Notes: a model not told the origin generated them from the letters alone. Shown: positions 1 to 8,211, counted from the stretch's first letter. The stretch: DNA of 64,000 nt from Cytophagales bacterium (GCA_020403045.1 JADBYK010000021.1:1-64000), one strand, 5' to 3'. Numbers and translations: made by a program.

Positions 1-9
1 ACGCTTTCG

Positions 10-139
10 GTCAGAGTCAGACATTTATCGTCTGACCTGACAATGAAAATCACCAACTTGGTTTTCTTACTTGGGGCTAAATCGTTGATTTTCATTCGTC
101 AATTATGCAATGCTGACAGTACCGTCAGCATTGCATAAT
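10..139. repeat. Three consecutive inverted repeats
   Basis: Three hairpin-forming inverted repeats follow one another. Arms 10-22 and 30-41 are near-perfect around a 7-nt loop. Arms 42-52 and 86-96 match over 11 bp. Arms 102-117 and 124-139 match over 16 bp around a 6-nt loop, making a 38-bp near-palindrome. No gene is visible here. The block could be a transcript end, a recombination site or a REP-like element; the sequence does not decide between these. Confidence 0.75.
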
Positions 140-408
140 CCGGGTTAAAAATACCCAATTTGTGTCGTTATTTTCATACAACCTTAAGTTAGCCGCAACG
201 TCCGAAACGGCACTCTGCGGAAAACAAAAGAATCATTCCTTCTTTCATCGGAACAAAATTAACGAAAGCACCGGTTATCCGAGTTCATCTCGTTTATTGG
301 TGAGCCACAGTGCTATAACTTGCCCACAACATCAACAAAAGCAGAGGCGAGAAGATTAAACCATTACACCTGAGCACAGTCCAAGCAAATATTTACAAAT
401 TTAATTTT
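140..408. other. Non-coding gap, no gene seen
   Basis: The only open frame (162-359) has no family resemblance and a composition like random translation, so I do not call it. I found no clear promoter. The stretch leads directly into the lipoprotein gene that starts at 409. Confidence 0.5.
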
Positions 409-1248
409 ATGAGAGTATTGTTGTTATTGTCATTATTTTTTTTGTCGTGTAACAGGGACAACACGACAGAACAGCCAGCTCCTGTAGCTTATAGGATAAC
501 AAAGTCGGTTAGTTATAACAATATTAATGTTGATGTTGTAATTGACAAACCGGCATTTAATGAAGTAGATGTATTGATTACTTATCATGGCACTGTGCAA
601 AGTGATAGTGATATATTACCTGCTGCTGAAAACGCACTTAATCAATTTAAAAATGTTTTGAGCCGGCAAGATATGATGATTGTTAGTGTAGCACATCCAC
701 AACTTACTATTCTTTTTGGCGACAATATCAACCAGGCAGAAGCTGCTTTGTTATGGATAAAGCATAAAGCAAACCAAGAATTAGGAATTACAGTTAAAAA
801 AATATTTTTAGCGGGTCATTCACAAGGTGGCTATTTAGTTACTCGACTTAATACAATGCATCAAACTAACGGTGTAATTGCAAATGCGCCAGGACCTTTG
901 AATTTAGTTTTTAGATGTCAATTAGAAGAAGATGGGCAAACTCCTGCAAGTTATGTTTGTCGTAATTTAAAGAATGTATATGGGACTACATCTGCAAATT
1001 CTAATGCATATTACCAAAGATCATTATTGAACTTTACAAATGGCTATAAATCGGATATACTATTTGTGCAAGGATTAAAGGATATGGCAATTCAAATTTA
1101 TTCTTGGCCAACATTTAAGCAAGATGTATTAAATTGCTCAAATTGTTTGAATCGTCAATTTGTTGAAATACCTGAAGCTGGGCATGGAGCCCTTTTTGAA
1201 AGCCAAACAGCAAAAACTGAATTCAATAACTTCATAAAAAGCAGATGA
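409..1248 (+). CDS. Lipoprotein alpha/beta hydrolase
   Basis: This is a predicted exported lipoprotein of the alpha/beta-hydrolase fold, 279 aa. The leader is a short hydrophobic stretch ending in the lipobox FFLSC, so Cys14 is the likely lipidation site. The nucleophile elbow GHSQGG puts Ser138 as catalytic. Asp225 (GLKDMAI) and His259 (EAGHGA) are in plausible positions to complete the triad. An esterase or peptidase acting at the cell surface is the likely role; the substrate is unknown. By eye the gene is richer in A+T than the conserved genes further right. It has no operon partner and is bracketed by repeat material, which would fit horizontal acquisition, but this is inference. Confidence 0.75.
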   Translation: MRVLLLLSLFFLSCNRDNTTEQPAPVAYRITKSVSYNNINVDVVIDKPAFNEVDVLITYHGTVQSDSDILPAAENALNQFKNVLSRQDMMIVSVAHPQLTILFGDNINQAEAALLWIKHKANQELGITVKKIFLAGHSQGGYLVTRLNTMHQTNGVIANAPGPLNLVFRCQLEEDGQTPASYVCRNLKNVYGTTSANSNAYYQRSLLNFTNGYKSDILFVQGLKDMAIQIYSWPTFKQDVLNCSNCLNRQFVEIPEAGHGALFESQTAKTEFNNFIKSR

Positions 1249-1277
1249 TGGGCGATAATAAAAAACCTACTGTCCGA

Positions 1278-1331
1278 CCTTGTTGGCGTTGCGTGTAGCA
1301 AAGCGCGCGGTGCCACCAATCTTCACAATGA
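1278..1331. repeat. Degenerate relative of the 274-bp repeat's left end
   Basis: The stretch TTGTTGGCGTTGCG followed by GGTGCCACCAAT resembles the left hairpin of the repeats at 5761 and 6821 (TTGTTGGTGTTGCG ... GGTGCACCAACAA) in order and spacing. The remainder of the 274-bp unit is absent. It is probably an old or solo copy of that hairpin. Confidence 0.45.
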
Positions 1332-1347
1332 ACGAGAAAACAATATC

Positions 1348-1659
1348 TTAGGTCAACGGCCTTCGTAAAACAAATCCTATTGCCAAGGCCGAGCCCAAAG
1401 TCAATAACGTAAACGCTTTTTCTAGTAGTGTTTTCGCAAAGAGGTTGCCGACAGTATTTAGAGCAAACACCACAACAAAAACCCAAAGTATGACGTGGAT
1501 CACTTTAACAGGGAATTTATACGTAACAAAATTCCCCTTCATTGATAGTATCGAAATCAAAAAAAGATTGATGGCGATGGAAGTTGTTTCGAATACATAC
1601 ATCTCTTGGTCGTTTTGAAGGCGTCCACCCCAGGTGATGTCGTAGGGAATAATCTTCAA
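1348..1659 (-). CDS. Small multi-pass membrane protein, 5' end unresolved
   Basis: I do not recognise the family. The 103 aa counted from the TTG at 1659 contain about three hydrophobic segments. The same frame stays open for 37 more codons upstream, to the stop codon at 1771-1773, and those codons encode protein-like sequence: PLSEIIPDTKKLIKTLIVV followed by more of a hydrophobic helix. No ATG, GTG or TTG occurs in that extension. Either the true start has been lost by mutation or frameshift, or a rare start codon is used. The coding end is sound; the start is not. Confidence 0.45.
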   Translation of the reverse strand: MKIIPYDITWGGRLQNDQEMYVFETTSIAINLFLISILSMKGNFVTYKFPVKVIHVILWVFVVVFALNTVGNLFAKTLLEKAFTLLTLGSALAIGFVLRRPLT

Positions 1660-1871
1660 GAGGATGCAGCTATGGAAGACAGTAATGATCGAATAGACTA
1701 CAATCAGTGTCTTTATCAGCTTTTTTGTGTCTGGAATTATTTCGGAAAGAGGTTTCCCAAAACTACCGATTTAAGATCAACTTTGTTTTGCTAACACAAA
1801 TGATGCTATTTTTCTTGTTGTAGGTCGTGGCATGTAGAGATATGGGCACAATCCTATGTATCTTTCCTCCC

Positions 1872-2192
1872 ATGAATTCAGCTCGACAACACGCACCCAC
1901 GAATCCTCTGGAAGTAGACCTTAGCGAACAAGATGTATTGCACACGATTGAGTTGGACCCGCAGCAACTGTTGCAATTTGAAAAACTGACGAATCAACAA
2001 CTCAACGATTTTAGATTTCTGCTTCCTTTTGGAGAGTACATGTTTGAGTTGCCCGATACGAATTTTATTAAACAAGTTATAAAAGACAACGCACTGAGAA
2101 TTGAGTATTATGACCCTTTCGAAGATATCATTGTCATTCGCAGTGGAGTAGGGGACACCAATAGCACGAAGTTGATTGAAGTAGATCCGTAG
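1872..2192 (+). CDS. Hypothetical protein
   Basis: This is an acidic soluble protein of 106 aa if it starts at the ATG at 1872; a GTG at 1827 and an ATG at 1842 are alternatives. I recognise no domain. The residues from about LEVDLSEQDV to the C-terminus look like real protein, rich in Asp, Glu, Leu and Phe, with no signal peptide or membrane segment. It runs divergently from the membrane-protein gene to its left. It may be a genuine small gene or the tail of a decayed one. Confidence 0.35.
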   Translation: MNSARQHAPTNPLEVDLSEQDVLHTIELDPQQLLQFEKLTNQQLNDFRFLLPFGEYMFELPDTNFIKQVIKDNALRIEYYDPFEDIIVIRSGVGDTNSTKLIEVDP

Positions 2193-2273
2193 CTGCTCCT
2201 AACTTTGTCAGCCGGAGTTTTGGTTTGGTCAGTTTTCCAGAACCTCAAACTGACAATGAGTTTCAGTCGAAGG

Positions 2274-3650
2274 CTATTTATACACTGCCACTTTCTTGAA
2301 ATTGAGTAAATAAGGATTGTAGTAGGCAGGCATATTACTAAGTGGTAATACTTCCGGTTTTATATTTATCCCGATTTGATTGATCATGAAATCGCGTCTT
2401 TTTTCAATACGTGCCCAGGAAGCCGGGTAGCGGTGTGCCCAATTGCTACGCAGCTGTTTATCTGCCAGCACAATACCATCTTCCATATTACAACAAACAG
2501 TTTGCCCTTTGCTCACGGGAATAATGTCCATCTGTAGAGCCATTCCAGAAAATAATTTGATGGATGAACCTTTGTAGAAGGGTGAGTTCACCCATTCATC
2601 TAAATGTAACGTATGCCCCGTGTTCACCGCAAAGTCAAATACCAACCTATTCCTGGCTGCGTCAACGGCTTCAGTGATTTCACCGGCCGATACACCAATA
2701 CCAACAAGCTCATACCACGTAACTACTGTTTTAAAATAACCCATCCAAAATTCCTCGTAGTAGGCAGCAACTTCAACGTTCAGTTGATCCGCATGTTCTG
2801 CCACCATTCCGGCACGAGCCGTTAGGGCTCCCCATATTCCAAGGGCGGAAGTGAAGGGATCTTTGAGTTGAACTCTGTTGGCAGAAGGACTGCTCAGCCC
2901 CATCGATGCTTTTTTTCCACTGGACACCATGGGGTGGCAAGAATAGGGAAGCCCATCGCTCACAAAGTTTTTCGCTAACTCATATTCTCTAATGCCCGGC
3001 TCCAGTTGCAGTAGTAGATTTTTTAAACTTTCAGAAGTACGCGTGCTGGCCCACTCAAAGCGAACGAGTTGCTCAAGTGAATTGTGATGACGTAGTCCTT
3101 TTTCTACATCCATAAAAATTGCGGAGGCGTTAATCACTAACTCATTGTTCCCGGCTAATTGCCGTAGTAGATCTGCTAAGTAAGATGGTATTTCAAGGTA
3201 GAGTTTGTTGTCTGGTTGATATTTGTAATAGCTACAACCAACTTTTGAACCAGCCTGAATGCCAAATTCATGTAAGATCGTTTCCAGAGATCTTGACTTG
3301 CTTCGGTCTTGTCCCATTAAACTAAATTCTTGAAACAACTCGTACTCCATCGGGACCGGGCAAATGCCGGTATAACCCATACACTCATTGCCCAATAGCA
3401 TTTTGCGTTTTCCGTTCTTATCGAGCAACAACAATGCTTCTTCAAATCGCGGATCAAGATTGGTGAGGTAGGTTAGGTTAGCCGTATGTTCACGATCGGC
3501 AAACACCAACAAGAAATCAAGTTGGTGCGCTTTCATTTGAAAAAGCGTATTGGCTATCCGGGTTTCGAATTCACTTGCGGGTATTTCAATGATCTCTTCG
3601 CATTGCCCGAACTGGGGTAAGTTAATTTCTTGTAGTTGAATCTGTCTCAT
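2274..3650 (-). CDS. M24-fold (creatinase / Xaa-Pro peptidase-like) protein lacking metal ligands
   Basis: This 458-aa cytoplasmic protein has the two-domain layout of creatinase/prolidase enzymes: an N-terminal domain to about residue 180, then a pita-bread domain. The conserved His region (NTGHTLHLDEW) and the late Glu region (NMEDGIVLAD) can be seen. Where M24 peptidases carry two metal-binding Asp, this protein reads TSALGIWGALTARAG, and the next Glu position is Asp (QMDIIP). A normal dinuclear metal site therefore looks impossible. It may be a metal-independent hydrolase like creatinase, or a non-enzymatic homologue. The intact paralogue at 34838-36181 provides the contrast. Confidence 0.75.
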   Translation of the reverse strand: MRQIQLQEINLPQFGQCEEIIEIPASEFETRIANTLFQMKAHQLDFLLVFADREHTANLTYLTNLDPRFEEALLLLDKNGKRKMLLGNECMGYTGICPVPMEYELFQEFSLMGQDRSKSRSLETILHEFGIQAGSKVGCSYYKYQPDNKLYLEIPSYLADLLRQLAGNNELVINASAIFMDVEKGLRHHNSLEQLVRFEWASTRTSESLKNLLLQLEPGIREYELAKNFVSDGLPYSCHPMVSSGKKASMGLSSPSANRVQLKDPFTSALGIWGALTARAGMVAEHADQLNVEVAAYYEEFWMGYFKTVVTWYELVGIGVSAGEITEAVDAARNRLVFDFAVNTGHTLHLDEWVNSPFYKGSSIKLFSGMALQMDIIPVSKGQTVCCNMEDGIVLADKQLRSNWAHRYPASWARIEKRRDFMINQIGINIKPEVLPLSNMPAYYNPYLLNFKKVAVYK

Positions 3651-3756
3651 GCTTTGTTATCCGTGGGGTTAAAGTTAATTTTAAATCCAAGTCTTTTCAA
3701 TTCAGCAAGATGGAGGGATTAATTTAAAGTATATTTATTATTCGAAACAAAAAGAC

Positions 3757-4599
3757 ATGAAACTATTTCGATTTGGTGAGTTGGGCAAAGAGAAACCCGG
3801 AGTATTGATTTCCGGAAAAAAGTACGATGCCTCCGCTTTTGGCGAAGACTATGGTGAAACCTTTTTCGAAACGGACGGTCTGGCAAGACTACAAACTTGG
3901 CTTGACGAGAACAAAGCTGTTCTTCCAATGGTATCTGAAAGTGTGCGTATGGGATCATGCTGTCAGCGACCTTCCAAGATTATTTGCGTGGGACTTAATT
4001 ATACCAAGCACGCCTTTGAATCAAAAATGCCTCTGCCGCCTGAGCCTATTATTTTTTTCAAGTCAACATCCGCACTAACCGGCCCTAACGATGGCTTGAT
4101 CATACCGAGAAATAGTAAGAAGACTGACTATGAAATCGAGTTGGCCGTTGTGGTTGGTAGGAAAGCCTCATATGTAGAGGAAAAGAATTCGATGGATTAT
4201 GTTGCGGGCTTTTGCTTGCATAATGATTATAGTGAACGGGCGTTTCAGCTGGAGCGCAACGGCCAATGGACGAAAGGCAAAGGCTGCGATTCATTTGCAC
4301 CCATGGGGCCGTACTTAGTTACGAAAGACGAGATCAAAGACTTTAACAACTTGAAAATGTGGCTCAAAGTAAATGGCGAGCTGCGGCAAGACAACAATAC
4401 CGATGACATGATTTTTGAGGTGCCTTTTTTGATTAGCTACATCAGCCAGTTTATGACCTTGTTACCGGGCGATGTGATTTCGACAGGCACCCCCTCTGGA
4501 GTAGGCCACGGATTTCATCCTCCTGTTTATCTAAAAGCAGGAGATGTGATTGAATTGGGCATTGAAGAGTTGGGAGAGCAGCGGCAGGTGGCAAAGTAG
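3757..4599 (+). CDS. Fumarylacetoacetate hydrolase family protein
   Basis: A 280-aa enzyme of the FAH superfamily, which hydrolyses or hydrates carbon-carbon bonds in 2-keto or diketo acids using a divalent metal. Visible hallmarks are ICVGLNYTKHA, the acidic metal-binding stretch DYEIELAVVVG, NDYSERAFQ, KGCDSFAPMGP and the C-terminal STGTPSGVG. A short divergent N-terminal domain of about 70 residues precedes the core, as in many bacterial members. The substrate could be a sugar-derived diketo acid or an aromatic breakdown product; the neighbours do not say. It is followed 48 bp later by the desaturase-like gene. Confidence 0.88.
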   Translation: MKLFRFGELGKEKPGVLISGKKYDASAFGEDYGETFFETDGLARLQTWLDENKAVLPMVSESVRMGSCCQRPSKIICVGLNYTKHAFESKMPLPPEPIIFFKSTSALTGPNDGLIIPRNSKKTDYEIELAVVVGRKASYVEEKNSMDYVAGFCLHNDYSERAFQLERNGQWTKGKGCDSFAPMGPYLVTKDEIKDFNNLKMWLKVNGELRQDNNTDDMIFEVPFLISYISQFMTLLPGDVISTGTPSGVGHGFHPPVYLKAGDVIELGIEELGEQRQVAK

Positions 4600-4647
4600 T
4601 GCGACATAAAAGGTCGTTTCTTTTTTATAAATTTTCATCTTTGTTGA

Positions 4648-5535
4648 ATGGAGAAATATTGGTCAGTAATTTCAAACGCTTATTCAGGGTATTGGAATTA
4701 TTTTGTCCAGGAAGTTTTACATCCAAGCTGGCACAACTACTTCTATTGGTTAGTTGGAGCATCCGTGATTATCTACGTTCTCGAGCTACTATTTCCATGG
4801 CGCAAAAATCAACCCGCCATTCGTGAACATTTTTGGTTAGATATCTTTTACCTCTTTTGGAATTACTTTTTGTTTTCGATGATTGCATACAATGCCTTGT
4901 CGATGGTGGGGGTTCAACTCTTTAATGACTTTCTTGCGCTATTTGGCATCACCAATATAGTCGCCATACAAGTGGGTGCGTTACCCGGCTGGCTACAACT
5001 CCTGTTGATTTTTGTGCTACGCGATTTTATGCAGTGGAGCATTCATCGCATGTATCATCATGTGAATTGGATGTGGGAGTTTCATAAAGTTCACCACAGC
5101 ACCGAGCAGATGGGCTTTGCTGCCTTGCTGCGCTATCATTGGATGGAAAATGTTTTGTATCGCTCATTAGAATACATTCCATTGGCCATGATTGGTTTTG
5201 GTATCACAGATTTTTTCATTGTGCATATTTTCACGTTGGTTACTGGGCAATTAGGGCACGCTAACTTGAAAATCAATCTGGGGCCGTTCAAGTATTTACT
5301 CAATGGTCCGCAGATGCATTTGTGGCACCACGCCAAAGAAATGCCGGCAACTCATCCCAATGGATTTAACTATGGAATAACACTGAGTATTTGGGACTTT
5401 ATTTTTAAAACCAACTACTGGCCCAATGACGATGAAAATCTACCGGTAGGCCTTCCTGCTAATGAGCATTTTCCAACCGATTTTTTCGGGCAGATGGCGA
5501 GACCCTTTCAGCGCATTTTTTTGAAATGGAAATAA
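4648..5535 (+). CDS. Sterol desaturase / fatty acid hydroxylase family membrane protein
   Basis: This 295-aa integral membrane protein has the di-iron histidine clusters of the fatty acid hydroxylase superfamily: HRMYH (from His133), HKVHH (from His146) and HLWHH (from His224). About four hydrophobic segments precede or separate the clusters. Relatives hydroxylate or desaturate sterols, carotenoids or lipid acyl chains, and some cleave ether lipids. The substrate is not deducible here. The sequence CATCTTTG about 10 bp before the ATG resembles a Bacteroidota -7 element, so the leader may be very short. Confidence 0.85.
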   Translation: MEKYWSVISNAYSGYWNYFVQEVLHPSWHNYFYWLVGASVIIYVLELLFPWRKNQPAIREHFWLDIFYLFWNYFLFSMIAYNALSMVGVQLFNDFLALFGITNIVAIQVGALPGWLQLLLIFVLRDFMQWSIHRMYHHVNWMWEFHKVHHSTEQMGFAALLRYHWMENVLYRSLEYIPLAMIGFGITDFFIVHIFTLVTGQLGHANLKINLGPFKYLLNGPQMHLWHHAKEMPATHPNGFNYGITLSIWDFIFKTNYWPNDDENLPVGLPANEHFPTDFFGQMARPFQRIFLKWK

Positions 5536-5574
5536 GATACGTTTTTGTTAATTTTAGATTATAAAACAATTACT

Positions 5575-5757
5575 ATGGCTGCGACAAAAAAATTGGTAAA
5601 GAGCGAAAGAAAAATTTTTGGTGTGTGTAGTGGGTTAGCCAACTACTTTGATACCGATCCTACGATTGTGAGGATACTTTTTGTGGCTGCTTTTTTTGGT
5701 TTTGGAATGGGACTACTTGCCTACGTTGTAATGGCATTGATTATGCCGGAGAAGTAG
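5575..5757 (+). CDS. PspC domain protein
   Basis: A 60-aa protein consisting of one PspC domain: a basic N-terminus (KKLVKSERKIFGVCSGLANYF), the conserved DTDPTIVRI segment and one long hydrophobic helix. PspC proteins are membrane-bound and linked to envelope stress. The ATG at 5575 fits the domain boundary; a TTG at 5545 would add ten unlikely residues. The gene ends 3 bp before the first 274-bp repeat. Confidence 0.88.
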   Translation: MAATKKLVKSERKIFGVCSGLANYFDTDPTIVRILFVAAFFGFGMGLLAYVVMALIMPEK

Positions 5758-5760
5758 CTT

Positions 5761-6034
5761 CGCCTTTGTTGGTGTTGCGCGTGAGAAAGAGGGATGGTGC
5801 ACCAACAAACAAGATGAAACAGTATAACAGATGAACAAATTGAATGGACAAAAGCTTAACATATTCGAAAGAGCATCGTTCGCAGCGGAGTCTCCTGCCT
5901 CGGGGACTCCGCGTATAATGAACCCGCAAAAATAGATAGCTAACGGAATAGTTGAAGGCGAAGGAATGTATAGGTGAAGGAATAGTAATGTCGGAAAAGC
6001 GCGGAGTCCCGAGGCGGAGACTCCGCTAGGAAAA
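5761..6034. repeat. 274-bp repeat, copy A
   Basis: The copy at 6821-7093 is identical apart from about four changes (one missing base near the left hairpin, two substitutions near AAAGCTTAAC, one near the right arm). The unit starts with a hairpin (TTGTTGGTG ... CACCAACAA). It then carries two long complementary GC-rich arms, 5884-5913 and 6000-6027, and each arm can also fold on itself through GGAGTC/GACTCC. No transposase or long ORF lies inside. This is a REP/MITE-like structure. Confidence 0.9.
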
Positions 6035-6036
6035 GT

Positions 6037-6789
6037 TTGAATAGCACAACTGTGCAAGCAATAAAAAAGAAGAAGCGTCCCACGCTGTTCCTTTTGCTAA
6101 CACGTCTTGGGTTTAGTTTTGGCACACAACTTCTTCCGTATACAGTTAGTAACTCTGATCTTTCGTTAAGTTACTTATCTGGATCGAATTCTTTGAATTT
6201 TGATAGAGAACTGAATGGCACAGGATTTCCCTTTTTGCTTGCAACGGAACTCTCGATTAAACTAAATAGACGCTGGCAGATTTTCTATGGATCTTCCGCG
6301 GATTTGACAAACAACTATGAGTTTTCATCAGTTCAAATAGGTACTCGTTATTCTCTGCTTTTAAATAAAAAAGGACGACCAACTTTGATGAGGCCGTCAT
6401 TGGCATACGGAATCCAGCAATTTGGCTGGAGTTTCCCTACATTCACTAATACAGAAGGGATTCTATTTGCTAACAAGATGATCAACACGAAGGAGTTGAG
6501 TTTTCATGTGGGCGAGAGAGTTTCTTTTATAAGGCCTTCCATTTCAATCGACAAAAAAATAGGCGGGCTTAGGTGGCTATACCTAAATGCAGGTTACTTC
6601 ATTAGTCTAGAACGACAGAATCGAATTATTTTGAAAGATGAATCCGGTTTTATATTTTCTAGAGGCGAACAATCCCGTTCTTTGGATGGCAGTGGTGCCT
6701 TGGTAATGAGCAATGGCCAGCCATTATCAACAGACTCTGGTTGGTTTAACCAACTTTATCTCGAGATGGGCATAAGGTGGTCTTTCTAG
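6037..6789 (+). pseudogene. Truncated outer-membrane beta-barrel-like gene
   Basis: This 250-aa frame begins directly at the edge of repeat copy A with only a TTG available. It has no signal peptide, although the rest looks like an outer-membrane protein: alternating polar/aromatic strands (for example RRWQIFYGSSADLTNNYEF) and a C-terminal aromatic ending MGIRWSF. The family is not recognised. I read it as the 3' part of an exported barrel gene whose 5' end was replaced or displaced by the repeat. The two repeat copies bracket it like a composite unit. An intact homologue elsewhere would confirm the truncation. Confidence 0.5.
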
Positions 6790-6820
6790 CAGTATTTTTC
6801 GTTTGATCAGGTCCTTATTT

Positions 6821-7093
6821 CGCCTTTGTTGGTGTTGCGCGTGAGAAAGAGGGATGGTGACCAACAAACAAGATGAAACAGTATAACAGATGAACAAATT
6901 GAATGGACAAAAGCATTACATATTCGAAAGAGCATCGTTCGCAGCGGAGTCTCCTGCCTCGGGGACTCCGCGTATAATGAACCCGCAAAAATAGATAGCT
7001 AACGGAATAGTTGAAGGCGAAGGAATGTATAGGTGAAGGAATAGTAATGTCGGAAGAGCGCGGAGTCCCGAGGCGGAGACTCCGCTAGGAAAA
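6821..7093. repeat. 274-bp repeat, copy B
   Basis: Same orientation and near-identical to copy A. The left arm is at 6943-6972 and the right arm at 7059-7086. The high identity between copies points to recent duplication or gene conversion. The region from 6790 to 7145 contains nothing else recognisable. Confidence 0.9.
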
Positions 7094-7145
7094 ATGGTGT
7101 TTTTACCCCAATTGGATATTAAATAACTTATAAAGGCCAGTGACT

Positions 7146-7709
7146 ATGACATCAAAGTTATTCCTCTTTCAAATTTGCCTGTTCCTTTCTTGTTCATGCA
7201 TAGCACAGACAAATCAATTGAAATCATGGAGGCATGGACTTGACATGAAGCTTCATGATATACCCAAAGAAGAGTTGATTGAAGAAATGAGATTTGAGCA
7301 TGGAAAAGATGATACCATCAACGTTATCCGGTTTGATCATATTGGTAATGGCATTTATCCGCTTTTGATATCTTCATCTCTTCCCGTGCCGACCGACTCT
7401 CTTGGGTTCCTCGCTTTCAAGCTTCAAAGGGATTCGTTGTATGATTTTCTTGATATGATTGATAATGTAAACCCTAAAGTTTATTCTAGAAAGACTGATG
7501 AAGTTCTGATCAGGGTTACGTACCGATTTGAAGGACGAGTGGCACAATACTACGTTACGAACACTAGGATTACTACTCACTTTTTTAAAATGATCGAGAG
7601 AAAACTAATACCATACAAAGAACCAGGAGCATTGGAAAGGTTTTATTCCTTCGTAGGCAGAACAGGAACTCGAATAAGAGTGCACGGGAAAACGACATGG
7701 AAATACTAG
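7146..7709 (+). CDS. Exported hypothetical protein
   Basis: I do not recognise the family. The ATG at 7146 gives 187 aa with a clean Sec signal peptide (hydrophobic core LFLFQICLFLSCSCIAQ, cleavage likely after AQ). A GTG two codons earlier is less likely. The mature part is soluble, basic toward the C-terminus, and shows a beta-rich pattern without cysteines or repeats. It lies alone between repeat copy B and the hairpin at 7735, so context says nothing about its role. Confidence 0.6.
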   Translation: MTSKLFLFQICLFLSCSCIAQTNQLKSWRHGLDMKLHDIPKEELIEEMRFEHGKDDTINVIRFDHIGNGIYPLLISSSLPVPTDSLGFLAFKLQRDSLYDFLDMIDNVNPKVYSRKTDEVLIRVTYRFEGRVAQYYVTNTRITTHFFKMIERKLIPYKEPGALERFYSFVGRTGTRIRVHGKTTWKY

Positions 7710-7734
7710 GTGCGGTAGTGTTCCCCCCGGGGTT

Positions 7735-7757
7735 ATTGTTGGTCTCCGACCAACAAT
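7735..7757 (+). terminator. Perfect hairpin after the exported-protein gene
   Basis: Arms ATTGTTGGTC and GACCAACAAT form a perfect 10-bp stem with a 3-nt loop, followed by a pyrimidine-rich stretch that is not a clean T-run. It resembles the left hairpin of the 274-bp repeat. It may act as a terminator. Confidence 0.45.
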
Positions 7758-7821
7758 CTCCTTCTCTTTTTCTTGCACAGCTCCTTTTAAAAATCTTTCC
7801 TTTTACTAGGCTCAGTTGTTT

Positions 7822-7965
7822 GTTTACATCCATTGTGGCAGGGATTGAGCGGTCTGTTTGAGCCCGAAGTGGTGGGTGCGCTGGCTGGCGAGTAGCGAAA
7901 GCTCCGCTTTTCGAGAGCCCTCGTATAACGGGGCCCGGTGCTCGGCCTGCCCTTCCGGAGCATGT
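7822..7965 (+). repeat. GC-rich structured intergenic repeat, copy 1
   Basis: It shares ordered blocks with the reverse-oriented element at 26165-26350: GGCAGGGATTGA (7837-7848), GTGCGCTGG (7876-7884), an AGCT-containing block and a terminal CCCGG (around 7934-7938). Spacing between blocks is similar but not equal. There is no ORF. It is probably a dispersed structured element; whether it is transcribed cannot be told. The rest of 7710-8110 shows no gene. Confidence 0.5.
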
Positions 7966-8112
7966 AAGCCCATTTTAACCCCACTTTTCTTCAAAATCAT
8001 AATTGTCTCATAGCTCTAAATGGCAAGCCGGGCAGCCGCCCAAAAACCCGTTTTCAATAAATCTATCTACTGAAAAAGTACTATTCAGTCATTTTTTAAC
8101 AATAAATGTAAA

Positions 8113-8139
8113 AAAGTGGGATAAAGTGGTTGAAAGTGG
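8113..8139 (+). promoter_or_regulatory. MraZ operator: three AAAGTGG boxes at 10-bp spacing
   Basis: AAAGTGG occurs at 8113-8119, 8123-8129 and 8133-8139, exactly 10 bp apart, about 75 bp before mraZ. MraZ proteins are known to bind direct repeats spaced about one helical turn apart upstream of their own gene, and the AAAGTG-N3 form is known from mollicutes. Binding here is inferred from that and from position. Confidence 0.85.
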
Positions 8140-8159
8140 TGGAAAATTACTTACGTTTG
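8130..8159 (+). promoter_or_regulatory. dcw promoter, Bacteroidota type
   Basis: TTG at 8130-8132, a 19-nt spacer and TACGTTTG at 8152-8159 match the Bacteroidota -33/-7 consensus. The -33 element sits between the second and third AAAGTGG boxes, so bound MraZ would block RNA polymerase. The predicted start of transcription is near 8166. Confidence 0.7.
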
Positions 8160-8211
8160 TTTTGGAGAATCACGCTGAAAGGCGTGACAAGCAAGGCAAC
8201 CACTACAGTCT

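Noticed and set aside
162-359. 65-aa open frame
   Set aside because: No family resemblance, low-complexity random-like translation and no promoter; it lies beside stacked hairpins.
1-408. Integron attC site or cassette junction
   Set aside because: Hairpins are present, but no paired R (GTTRRRY-like) boxes at the right positions could be identified.
5713-6125. Minus-strand frames across repeat copy A
   Set aside because: They translate the GC-rich repeat arms and are not protein-like.
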